From the NCBI RefSeq assembly GCF_001905095.1, contig NZ_LWLS01000100.1:1-49814 (forward strand): a stretch of DNA of 49,814 nucleotides. Reading direction: 5' to 3'. The stretch is from Micromonospora sp. CB01531. Its GTDB lineage: Bacteria > Actinomycetota > Actinomycetes > Mycobacteriales > Micromonosporaceae. The position numbers and the translations under genes are program-made. Under the pieces are notes generated by a model. That model made no database searches. It was not told the DNA's origin and worked only from the letters and a program-made list of their open reading frames with translations. Positions 25,736-38,996 of this stretch are shown one piece after another (position 1 is the stretch's first letter; every line of letters starts with the position of its first letter).

Positions 25736-27999
25736 GCGGCCGGGGAATCGCCGGCCGAGAGTTTGCCGGCCGTCCGCTCCAGCCGGGCCGCGATCTGGGC
25801 GGGATCGACACCGGCAGCCGGCTCGCCGGTCCAGTGCAGACGGAGTCGTCCGTCGATCAGGCTCACGCCGAGCTCCAGCGGATATACGGCCGGCAGCGCG
25901 GTCAGGCCGTGGCCCGGCAGGGCTGAGGGCTGGAACGGCTCGGCCTGGCTGGCCTCCGCCCCGAACGGCCCGAAGTAATGCAGGCGGATGGGCGCGCTGT
26001 CCGGCCCGGCGACGGGCCCGACGGCGAGAAACGGGCCGAGCGTGGTCTTGGACCCCGCCGTGTGGTCGACGACGTCGACGGTGAGCGGGGGAGCGCCGAT
26101 CACGGCCAGCACGGCGGTGATCTCCGCGGGCTGGACGGTGGGCGGAGATGTCCGGTCGAGCTGGGCGAGGAACGATCCGGCCGGCGGCGGCTCGGGAGCC
26201 GTGTCGTCGAGCCAGTCCCACACGTCGGCTAGATCGGTCAGCAGCAGCCGGAACGAGCGGACGTCGAGGACCAGGGCGTGCGCGGCGAACAGAAGCAGGC
26301 GTGCGTCGTCGGTCTCGACGACCGCGCAGCGCACCACCGGGCCGGCCACCGGGTCCAGCTGTGCGAGCAGCCGGTCCGCCAAGGTCGGCAGCAGGTCGAC
26401 GCGCGGCTCGGGGCGCCCGGTGAGGTCGACCCGCGGCACGGCGATGCGCCCGATGCCGCCGTCGACCTGCGTCCACCCGCCGTCCGGGCTCTCCGGGCCG
26501 GGCGGCACGAAGCGCAGCCGGAGCGCGTCGTGGCGCAGCATGAGCCGCAGCACCGCGCGGCGGACCTTGGCGAGGTCCGCGTCGTCCGGCAGCCCGACCA
26601 GGGCGACCCGTCCGGGCGTGCCGCTCTCCGCCAGGATCCGCTGCTGCGCGGGAGCTAGAGGGAACGACTCGGCGGATGCTTGAGCAGGTTTCGGCTTGAC
26701 GGCGGCCGGGGCCGGGGACGGCAGTTCCTGCCGCTGCAGCACACCGCCGTCGCGAGGGATGCGGTCGACCGCCACCCACTGCTCGGGAACGAGGAAATCC
26801 GGCAGGGTCCGCGCGGAAAAGCTTCGCAGCGTACCCGCGGTGACCGGCCCGCTCGCCACGTAGTAGGCCACGAGACGGCGGCCGAGGCGCTGCCGGTCGG
26901 CCGGATCGGTATAGCCGATCTTGGTGAGCATGCGCCGGACCCGCGGGATGTCCACGGGCGTGCGGAGCTCCTCGTCCGCGGCTGCCCGCTCCAGGTGGCC
27001 GAGCCGCACCTCCCAGCGGGTGGGCGACTCGTAGTTGTGGTAGCCGCGCTCGGCACTGTGGACGTACACGCCGACGTCGTTTATCAGGCAGTTGGAGCTG
27101 CAGAAGCCGGTGTCGGTGGGCTGCGTCCAGGCGGTCGCCTCCTCAGCCAGGTAGCGCAGTATCTCGCCCTTGGTGACGTTGCTGTAGCGGAAGAAGTCGA
27201 CCACCTCGGACGCCTCGACCGCGTTCGGGTCGACCCGATCACCGATCTGGTGGTAGACCCGTCGCCCGACCGCCAGCTGCTCCTCGATCTCCCGCGGGTC
27301 GAAGATGCCGCGCCGGTAGAACCAGCTCAGGCGCTCGTCGATGATCTGGCCGCGGGACAGGCCGGTGACGATGACCGGGATCTTGCGTTCCGCGGCCAGT
27401 TCGGTGCTCAGGCTCAGCAGCGAGCGAAAGCATCCGTTGCACACGCTCTGGTGCTGCCGGAGGCTCTCCACGAAGACCCGGTTCTGGTCCGCCCGGCCGA
27501 GGGTGACGTGCTCGATGCGCAGCTTGGCGGTGATGTTCTCGACATTGCGTAGCGCGGTCTGCGAGATGAACCCGTTGTCGAAGGTGAACGTCATCACCCG
27601 CAAGCCCAGGTCCACCAGGCGGTGCAGCACGTACGTGCTGTCCTTGCCGCCGCTGAACAGGAGCAGGACGTCGTATTCCGGGGCGCCGCCCGCGGTCTTC
27701 TCCCGCACCTTCCGCAGGAAGCCGTCGACATCGCCGAAGTACGAGTGGATCGCCGCTTCGTTGCCGGTGTAGAGGCGGCAGAAGTAACAAGTGCCGCGAT
27801 CGTCCAGGTCCGCACCGGGGTAGGCGGCGTCCATGCCGCAGCGCACGCATGCCCGCGCCACCGCGGCGGCCGGCGCGGAGCCCTGGTACACGACGGCGCA
27901 GTCCGCGACGTTCTCGTGCGCCAGGATCGCCGTCTCGACCTCCTGCTCGAGAACCCGCGCCTGTCCCTGCTGCAGCGTCGCCGGCTCCATCTGCGTCAT
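25732..27999 (-). CDS. Hybrid: PP-loop ATPase set inside NRPS A-domain C-terminal sequence, plus degenerate E-like domain
   Basis: 755 residues. Residues 15-40 (VLEQEVETAILAHENVADCA) match the stretch after motif A8 of an adenylation domain. Residues 51-350 form an N-type ATP pyrophosphatase like N-acetyl-sugar amidotransferases (WbpG/PseA): CVRC..CYFC (Cys 51, 54, 71, 74), PP-loop SGGKDS at 116-121, CNGC at 187-190 and CSSNC at 300-304. Residues 372-428 return to A-domain sequence (LVAYYVASG, LPDFLVPEQWVAVDRIP), but the A10 Asn-Gly-Lys is replaced by GGV. Residues 446-755 look like a shortened epimerisation/condensation domain with HHxxxDG changed to AHALVLDV. No carrier domain is present. 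Likely chemistry is ATP-dependent amidation, amidine formation or thiolation of a carrier-bound acyl group (inference). ATGA overlaps join it to the A-T and racemase genes. The ATG at 27999 was chosen for that overlap. Confidence 0.8.
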   Translation of the reverse strand: MTQMEPATLQQGQARVLEQEVETAILAHENVADCAVVYQGSAPAAAVARACVRCGMDAAYPGADLDDRGTCYFCRLYTGNEAAIHSYFGDVDGFLRKVREKTAGGAPEYDVLLLFSGGKDSTYVLHRLVDLGLRVMTFTFDNGFISQTALRNVENITAKLRIEHVTLGRADQNRVFVESLRQHQSVCNGCFRSLLSLSTELAAERKIPVIVTGLSRGQIIDERLSWFYRRGIFDPREIEEQLAVGRRVYHQIGDRVDPNAVEASEVVDFFRYSNVTKGEILRYLAEEATAWTQPTDTGFCSSNCLINDVGVYVHSAERGYHNYESPTRWEVRLGHLERAAADEELRTPVDIPRVRRMLTKIGYTDPADRQRLGRRLVAYYVASGPVTAGTLRSFSARTLPDFLVPEQWVAVDRIPRDGGVLQRQELPSPAPAAVKPKPAQASAESFPLAPAQQRILAESGTPGRVALVGLPDDADLAKVRRAVLRLMLRHDALRLRFVPPGPESPDGGWTQVDGGIGRIAVPRVDLTGRPEPRVDLLPTLADRLLAQLDPVAGPVVRCAVVETDDARLLLFAAHALVLDVRSFRLLLTDLADVWDWLDDTAPEPPPAGSFLAQLDRTSPPTVQPAEITAVLAVIGAPPLTVDVVDHTAGSKTTLGPFLAVGPVAGPDSAPIRLHYFGPFGAEASQAEPFQPSALPGHGLTALPAVYPLELGVSLIDGRLRLHWTGEPAAGVDPAQIAARLERTAGKLSAGDSPAA

Positions 28000-29840
28000 C
28001 GCGCACCCCCCGCAACGTCGGTCAGCGCGTCGAGTAGTTCCTCGGACTGATCGGGCTCGCTCGCCAGGGCCTCCTCGAGCTGCCCGGCCAGCGCCTCGAT
28101 GGTGGGCGCGGTGAGGAACGCCTGGAGGTGCACCTCCACGCCGAACTCCGCGCGCAGCCGGGAGAGCATGGTCATGACCAGCAGCGAGTGCCCGCCCATG
28201 TCGAAGAAGTCCTGCCGGACGCCCACCTCCGCCACCGGAAGCAGCTCCTCCCACAGCCGGGCGAGGGCCTTCTCGGTCGGCGTGCGCGGCGGCACGACCT
28301 CTTGGTCGTTCTGGGCGGCCGGAACCACCGGAACCGGCAGGGCGCGCCGGTCGATCTTCCCGCTGATGGTCCGCGGGAGCTGGTCGAGCGGCACCAGCAC
28401 GGCGGGTACGGCGCTGGGCAGCAGCCGCTGCGCGACGTGCCGGCGGATCTCGTCGTTGTCCGACGGGCTGGACAGCTCAAGGAAGGCGCACAGCGAGGAC
28501 GCCCCATCGGGCTGCTCATGCACCACCACCGCCGCGTCCCGTACGGCCGGGTGGGTGCGCAGCACGCTCTCCACCTCGCCCAGTTCGATTCGGACGCCAC
28601 CGACCTTGACCTGGTGGTCCTTGCGGCCGATGTACTCCAGTTCGCCGGTCGCCAGCAGACGGCCGAAGTCGCCGGTGCGGTAGACCACGTCCGCCGGGTC
28701 CCCAGTCAGCGGGTTGGTGACGAACGCGGCGGCCGTCTCCTCGGGTAGGTCGCGGTAGCCGAGCGACCGGTGCGGCGTCCGCAAGTAGATCTCGCCCATC
28801 CGCCCCTCCCGGCAGGGCCGCCCGGCCGCGTCGAGGAGCAGCACCTCCGTCTCCGGCATGGGCCGGCCGATCGGGATCGAGGCGGCCTGCGTGTCCTCAG
28901 CAGTGACGAAGCGGTAGGTCTTCGTCATCGTCGTCTCCGACGGGCCGTACAGGTTGAGCAGGCGGACCCGCTCGCCGTACCGCTCGAACCACCGGGCCGC
29001 GTCGGCGGGGGACAGCCGCTCGCCGGACATCGCGATGCAGCTCAGGTGCTGCAGCTCGAGCCCGTCCACCGAGGCAAGGCCGCGAAAGATAGACGGGACG
29101 CAGTGCACCAGCTGGATGCGCTCCGCATCGATCCAGCGGAGCAGGCCGGGCGGGTCGAGGAGCAGGTCCGGCGGCGGAATGACCACCGTCCCGCCGTTGG
29201 CGAGCGGGACGAACAGGTCCCGCAGCATGGCGTCGAAGGCAGGCGAGGTGAGGTGGCTGACCCGCCAGCCGTCCTGCGCGCCGAGCAGCGCGGTCTCCCA
29301 GCGGATGTAGTGGTCGATGGCGCCGAGCCGGCCCACGATGCCCTTCGGCCGGCCGGTGGAGCCTGAGGTGTGCATGACATAGCACGGGTCGTCGGCCGCC
29401 GGGATGTGCCGGACCGCCTCCGCGTCGAGCGTGTCCTGATCCGGGTCGCCCACGTCGGCGCACAGCAGGCGGGCGCCCGGCAGGTGCGTACCGCAGAACT
29501 CCTCGGCCGCCGCGCCCTGCACGATCGCGTGCCCGGCGGCCGTGCCGGCGAGGATGCCGCCGTTGCGCGCCTCGGGCGCCGCCAGGTCGACGGGGACGAA
29601 GACGGCACCGATCTTCAGGACGGCCAGGATGGCGATGATCGTCTCGTCCCGGTTCGCGGTGAGCACCGGGACGAGGTGGCCGGGCCCGACGCCCGCCGCG
29701 CTCAGCCGGCCGGCAAGCCGGTTCGCCGCGTTCTCCAGCGCCGCGTAGGTCAGTGTGCGTTCGGGGGACGACACCGCACGGCGTCCCGGCGACCGCTCGG
29801 CCGCTGTGCGGACCAGCGCATGGATCGCCTCGAAAGCCAT
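27996..29840 (-). CDS. Stand-alone A-T didomain
   Basis: 614 residues. The adenylation domain (about 15-520, TSGSTG near 158, A10 SGKIDRR) is followed by a carrier domain with serine in MGGHSLLV (about 552). The pocket reads D235 A236 R239 H278 A299 S301 L322 M330, which I cannot match to a known amino acid. The start was set at 29840 because GGAGGAAGGAAAGAGG directly precedes that ATG; the ATG at 29867 lies upstream of this site. It has no C domain, so it loads a building block for use in trans. The gene overlaps the PP-loop hybrid (ATGA), which suggests the hybrid modifies the group loaded here. The A-deficient module of NRPS2 or the EntF-like C domain of NRPS1 are candidate acceptors. Confidence 0.9.
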   Translation of the reverse strand: MAFEAIHALVRTAAERSPGRRAVSSPERTLTYAALENAANRLAGRLSAAGVGPGHLVPVLTANRDETIIAILAVLKIGAVFVPVDLAAPEARNGGILAGTAAGHAIVQGAAAEEFCGTHLPGARLLCADVGDPDQDTLDAEAVRHIPAADDPCYVMHTSGSTGRPKGIVGRLGAIDHYIRWETALLGAQDGWRVSHLTSPAFDAMLRDLFVPLANGGTVVIPPPDLLLDPPGLLRWIDAERIQLVHCVPSIFRGLASVDGLELQHLSCIAMSGERLSPADAARWFERYGERVRLLNLYGPSETTMTKTYRFVTAEDTQAASIPIGRPMPETEVLLLDAAGRPCREGRMGEIYLRTPHRSLGYRDLPEETAAAFVTNPLTGDPADVVYRTGDFGRLLATGELEYIGRKDHQVKVGGVRIELGEVESVLRTHPAVRDAAVVVHEQPDGASSLCAFLELSSPSDNDEIRRHVAQRLLPSAVPAVLVPLDQLPRTISGKIDRRALPVPVVPAAQNDQEVVPPRTPTEKALARLWEELLPVAEVGVRQDFFDMGGHSLLVMTMLSRLRAEFGVEVHLQAFLTAPTIEALAGQLEEALASEPDQSEELLDALTDVAGGAR

Positions 29841-29882
29841 CCTCTTTCCTTCCTCCGTTACGGCCATGCCAAATGCCGGGAA

Positions 29883-31757
29883 TCAATGGTGGTCGGGCAG
29901 GTCGAACTCATCGAGCAGCACCCCGAAGCTGAGGACGACCAGCAGCAGGTCGTCGCCCACATGCGGATGCACGTCGAAATCGGCGCTCAGGTATTGGGAT
30001 TTGAGCCGCTCGACGGTGTCAGGATTGAAGTAGCCCTGTCGTTTGATGCGGGCGTGTGACAGCAGGTCGTTCGCCCATTCCGGATGCTGGCGCAACAGCC
30101 AGGGGCTGCTGGGCGCCCGGAAGCCGAATTTCTCCCGCTGAATGATCTCGGTGGGCACCAGCCCGTGCGCCGCCTGCCGGAGCAGGTGCTTCTCGCCGCC
30201 CTGCGGGGTCACCATCAGGCGCGGCGGAAGGGTCCGGGCGAAGTCGATGACGTCCAGATCGAGGAACGGGTAGCGCGCCTCGACGGCGTTGGCGAGCCCC
30301 ATCCGGTCGCCGTGGTCGGCCAGCAGGTGGTCGGAGAGCCGCAACTTGAAGTCCAGGTAGGACCGCTGGTGCAGCGGATGCCGGTTGCGCAGCATCTCAT
30401 GGTCGACGAGCGGCAGGGCCAGGCACTCGAAGGTGTCGAATTCGGCCGCCGCCTCCGCCGAGTACAGCTCCAGCTTGGTGTCGCTCCAGGCCAGGTAGTC
30501 GCGTTCGTAAAAGACCTTCTCGTCGCCCCACAGGTGCTGCCGGGCCTCGGCCTCCAGCAGGTCGAGGACGCCGCGACGGTACGGCAGGCCGGTGCGGTCG
30601 ATCTGGTCGAAGCGGTAGCCGGGATAGCCGCCGAACAGCTCATCGGCGCCCTCCCCGGTGAGGATGACCCGGACCCCCGCGCGTCGCACCGCCGCCGACA
30701 GGGACAGCGAGCAGGTGTTGTAGGTCTCCTTCACCGGGCACTCGGCGTGCCGGATCATCCGGCGGAAGCTCTCGGCGGCGTCCGCGACGCCGAAGATCTC
30801 CTCGTGATGGACCGAGGAGAGCTTGGCCGCCATCAGCCGCTGGAAGGGCGACTCGTCGATGCCGGCGTCTCGGAAGGCGATCGAGAAGGAGTGGCGCCGG
30901 GTGTGCGGCGAGACCTCGCCGACCAGGGCGCCGATGAGCGACGAGTCCAGTCCGCCGCTCAGGTAGAACCCCACCGGCACGTCGGCCAGCAGCCGCCGCT
31001 GCACCGACGTCGCGAGCAGGCCGCGCAGCCGCTCGACGTAGAACTCCTCGGGCCGTTCCGCGGGCCCCTCGCCGAGTTCGGGATAGTCCAGGTCCCAGTA
31101 GCGGACCTTCTGCACCTGCCCGTCCTGGACCAGAAGATAGTGGCCGCTCTCCAGGCTGTGCACGCCGGCGAACATGGTGCGCGGGCTGACCAGCCCGGGA
31201 AACGTGAGCACCTGGTCGAGGCCCGCCAGGTCGACCGCGCGCGGGACGGCCGGGTGGCTCAGGACGGTCTTGTTCTCCGAGCCGAAGACGAAATGGCCGG
31301 CGGTCCGCGCGTAGAACAGCGGCAGGATCCCGACGTGGTCCCGGGCCAGGAAGAGCCGGCGCCGCGCCCGGTCGTAGATCGCGAAGGCGAACTGCCCGCG
31401 AATCACGTCGAGCAGCCCCGTCCCGCGCTCCTCGTACAGGTGGACCAGAACTTCGACGTCGCTTCCGGTGCGGAAGGTGTGCCCGCGGGCGGTCAGCCCG
31501 TCCCGGAGCTCCCGGTGGTTGAAGATCTCGCCGTTGCAGACGAGTACCACGCTGCCGTCCTCGTTGGTGATCGGCTGAGCGCCGGTCGCGAGGTCGATGA
31601 TGCTCAGCCGCCGGAAGCCCAGTCCGATCCCCGGGTCGGTGAACCGCCCGGCACTGTCCGGGCCCCGGTGCTCCAGCGTGGCCGTCATCGCCGACAGAAC
31701 CTCCTGGTCGACGGGGTGGTCCCCGCGGAGGTCCAGATACCCAGCGATTCCGCACAT
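29883..31757 (-). CDS. asnB: Asparagine synthetase (glutamine-hydrolysing)-like
   Basis: 624 residues, normal length for AsnB. The N-terminal Ntn glutaminase starts MCGIAGYLDL with the Cys2 nucleophile and contains RRLSIIDL and NGEIFNH. The synthetase domain has the PP-loop SGGLDSS (about 265-271) and GEGADELFGGYPGY. It uses Gln-derived ammonia to amidate an ATP-activated carboxylate, normally Asp. In peptide clusters such enzymes amidate unusual acids or supply amide groups. It is first in the minus operon with A-T, PP-loop hybrid and racemase (42-bp gap to A-T) and divergent from MbtH. The ATG at 31757 gives the obligatory Cys2, so the start is firm. Confidence 0.92.
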   Translation of the reverse strand: MCGIAGYLDLRGDHPVDQEVLSAMTATLEHRGPDSAGRFTDPGIGLGFRRLSIIDLATGAQPITNEDGSVVLVCNGEIFNHRELRDGLTARGHTFRTGSDVEVLVHLYEERGTGLLDVIRGQFAFAIYDRARRRLFLARDHVGILPLFYARTAGHFVFGSENKTVLSHPAVPRAVDLAGLDQVLTFPGLVSPRTMFAGVHSLESGHYLLVQDGQVQKVRYWDLDYPELGEGPAERPEEFYVERLRGLLATSVQRRLLADVPVGFYLSGGLDSSLIGALVGEVSPHTRRHSFSIAFRDAGIDESPFQRLMAAKLSSVHHEEIFGVADAAESFRRMIRHAECPVKETYNTCSLSLSAAVRRAGVRVILTGEGADELFGGYPGYRFDQIDRTGLPYRRGVLDLLEAEARQHLWGDEKVFYERDYLAWSDTKLELYSAEAAAEFDTFECLALPLVDHEMLRNRHPLHQRSYLDFKLRLSDHLLADHGDRMGLANAVEARYPFLDLDVIDFARTLPPRLMVTPQGGEKHLLRQAAHGLVPTEIIQREKFGFRAPSSPWLLRQHPEWANDLLSHARIKRQGYFNPDTVERLKSQYLSADFDVHPHVGDDLLLVVLSFGVLLDEFDLPDHH

Positions 31758-31873
31758 GGCTCCGCACTTTCCTCGGGGCTGATGGCCGCATACATCATGC
31801 GGGCCGGTGCGGTATTCAGTCATCGGGCCCGAACCGGCCTGAAGACATCCTTTGCCGACCACCATGCAGCCGC

Positions 31874-31916
31874 TTAAGCCGCAGCTAAGTCGAGTGTTAG
31901 GAGCGATTGTTAGCCT
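31874..31916 (+). promoter_or_regulatory. SARP-type direct repeats and -10 box before MbtH
   Basis: Heptamers TTAAGCC (31874), CTAAGTC (31885) and GTTAGGA (31896) follow an 11-bp period. The third ends exactly 8 bp before TAGCCT (31911-31916), a TANNNT -10 box. The first heptamer is 92 bp from the MbtH GTG, against 94 bp at the ACP promoter. The shared sequence (nTwAG core), phase and spacing make co-control of the two plus operons likely. Confidence 0.6.
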
Positions 31917-31965
31917 GCCGGAAGCCAGTACCGGAATCCATTCGAGACGGACCGGGAGCATCGCC

Positions 31966-32181
31966 GTGACGAATCCTTTCGACGACGAGGGCGTGCCCTT
32001 TGTGGTTCTCGTGAACGACGAGGGTCAGCATTCCCTGTGGCCGACATTCGTAGACGTGCCGGCCGGCTGGACCGTGGTGTTCGGCGAGGCTGACCGCGCC
32101 GCCTGCCTGACCTACGTGTCCGAGAACTGGACCGACATGCGGCCGAGGAGCCTGGTCCAAGCAATGGAACGGCAGGCGTGA
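31966..32181 (+). CDS. mbtH: MbtH-like protein
   Basis: 71 residues, normal size. The family pattern is present: TNPFDDEG at the start, VVLVNDEGQHSLWP, VPAGW and ENWTDMRPRSL. MbtH proteins bind A domains and are needed for the folding or activity of many NRPSs. The GTG at 31966 was chosen because GGGAG lies 7 bases upstream and it removes an unrelated 38-residue extension. Its stop is 1 bp before the NRPS2 start, so it opens the plus operon. As the only MbtH seen, it may serve NRPS1, NRPS2, NRPS3 and the A-T protein. Confidence 0.95.
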   Translation: MTNPFDDEGVPFVVLVNDEGQHSLWPTFVDVPAGWTVVFGEADRAACLTYVSENWTDMRPRSLVQAMERQA

Positions 32182-32182
32182 C

Positions 32183-37452
<5,270 letters not shown>

Positions 37453-37456
<4 letters not shown>

Positions 37457-38046
37457 GCGACATGGGCGTAATCCGCGTGGTGGCCCTGTGCGGAAGCCAG
37501 GCGCCGCAGTCGTCCACGGAGAGCCTGCTGCGGGTGGCGGCGACGCACGCCGAGCTGCTGGGCGCGGACGTGTGCTTCTTCCGGGGCGAGCAGTTGCGGC
37601 TTCCGCTGTACGGTTCGCCGGCCGACGCCCGCGACGCGGCGGCGGTCGGCGAGCTCCTCGCCTCGGTGGCCGCGGCCGACGGGGTACTGCTGGGATCGCC
37701 CTCCCATCACGGCTCGCTCTCGGGACTGCTGAAGAACGCCATCGACTACCTGGAAGGACTCCGGGACCACGCCAATCCGTACCTTACCGACAAAGCGGTC
37801 GGCTGTGTCGCCGTCGGTGCGGGTACGCAGGGCCCAGTCAACACGATGCGTTCCCTGCGCGACACGGTGCACTCCCTGCGCGGCTGGCCGACCCCGCTGG
37901 GCGTGGCGGTGGACCGCGCGTCGGCGCTGTGCCAGGGGATACCGAGCCCGGCCGTTGAGCACCAGCTCGCCATGGTGAGCCGGCAGGTGGTGGAATTCGC
38001 GCTGGCACGCCGCGCCGGCGCTGGAGAGAGACGGGTAGGCAATTGA
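37453..38046 (+). CDS. NAD(P)H-dependent FMN reductase
   Basis: About 197 residues with a flavodoxin-like fold: VVALCGSQAPQSSTESLLR for the phosphate loop, GSPSHHGSLSGLLKNAIDYL for flavin binding, and VAVGAGTQGPVNTM. It reduces free FMN with NAD(P)H and would serve the LLM monooxygenase in the divergent part of the cluster. The GTG at 37453 overlaps the NRPS2 TGA (GTGA); an ATG three codons on is the alternative. Its stop overlaps the TTG of the kinase gene, so it is inside a tightly coupled operon. Confidence 0.87.
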
Positions 38047-38996
38047 GCAGCCAGCAGGACGAGGCGCAGGGCACCCTGCTCCTTCCCGGCGACAGCGACC
38101 GCCGGGGGTGGGGGACCGCACACGGCCACCACGGCGAGCTTCTGCAGGGTGTCTTCGAATTCGCCGGTTCCCTGCACCGGGGACTGGTCACGCTGCCCTG
38201 CCCGATCATGAGCACCGAGGCGAGCGTCGTCGTCACCGAGGAAACTCCGGAGTGGACGGTGCATCCGCCGTGGAAGACCAAGGCGTTGCTGGCCGCCCGC
38301 GCCACCGCCGACATCCTGGGCGAAAAGGCCGGCGGGGCCGTGTCGGTGCAGAGCAACATCCCTACCGGCTTCGGCATGGGGTCGTCCACCAGCGACGTCA
38401 CCGCCACGATCCGGGCCGTGCTGAGCGCGTTCGGCGGCACCCTGCCCACCGACCGGATCGCACGCATCGCGGTCGAAGCCGAGCGCGCGGCGGACCCGCT
38501 GATGTATGACCGCATGCTGCTGTTCGCCCACCGGGAGGGCCTGATCCTGGAGGACTTCAAGGTGCGCATGCCGCGGATAAAGGTGATCGGCTTCGTCGCC
38601 CGCCCCGAGCCGATCGACACCCTGGCACTCGCGCCGGCCCGGTACAGCCGGTGGGAGATCGAGAGCTTCCGCGCGCTGCGGGGCATGCTGCGCCGGGGCG
38701 CGGCCGAGGGCGACGTGGCGGCGCTGGGCCGGGCGGCCACCGCGAGCGCCCGGCTGAACCAGCGGTTCCTGCCGATCGAGCACTTCCCGCGGCTGCTCCA
38801 GGTGACCGAGGAGACCCGGGCGGCCGGCATCGAGGTGGCGCACAGCGGCAGCGTGGCCGGCCTGCTCTTCGACGCCGCGGACCCGAATCTCGCCGGCAAG
38901 ACCGACCGGGCCCGGCGTGAGCTCCTCCGCATCGGTATCTCCCACACCTGGGAGTTCTTCACGGACGGGGACGATGAGCGCCTTCCGGATTCGTAA
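38043..38996 (+). CDS. GHMP kinase, PduX-like threonine kinase type
   Basis: 317 residues. The N-terminal HGHHGELLQG (28-36) resembles the GTCGELVQG motif of PduX, an L-threonine kinase. The GHMP ATP-binding loop PTGFGMGSSTS is at 107-117. The family phosphorylates small-molecule hydroxyls. With the PLP enzyme, ATP-grasp and lyase that follow, O-phosphorylation of threonine (or serine) as an activated precursor is the best reading. Similar sets have been linked to 2,3-diaminobutyrate in uridyl-peptide and friulimicin-type clusters; I recall this from the literature and did not verify it. TTG start at 38043 overlaps the reductase stop. The 3' end overlaps the PLP gene by 23 bp. Confidence 0.82.
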   Translation: MSSQQDEAQGTLLLPGDSDRRGWGTAHGHHGELLQGVFEFAGSLHRGLVTLPCPIMSTEASVVVTEETPEWTVHPPWKTKALLAARATADILGEKAGGAVSVQSNIPTGFGMGSSTSDVTATIRAVLSAFGGTLPTDRIARIAVEAERAADPLMYDRMLLFAHREGLILEDFKVRMPRIKVIGFVARPEPIDTLALAPARYSRWEIESFRALRGMLRRGAAEGDVAALGRAATASARLNQRFLPIEHFPRLLQVTEETRAAGIEVAHSGSVAGLLFDAADPNLAGKTDRARRELLRIGISHTWEFFTDGDDERLPDS

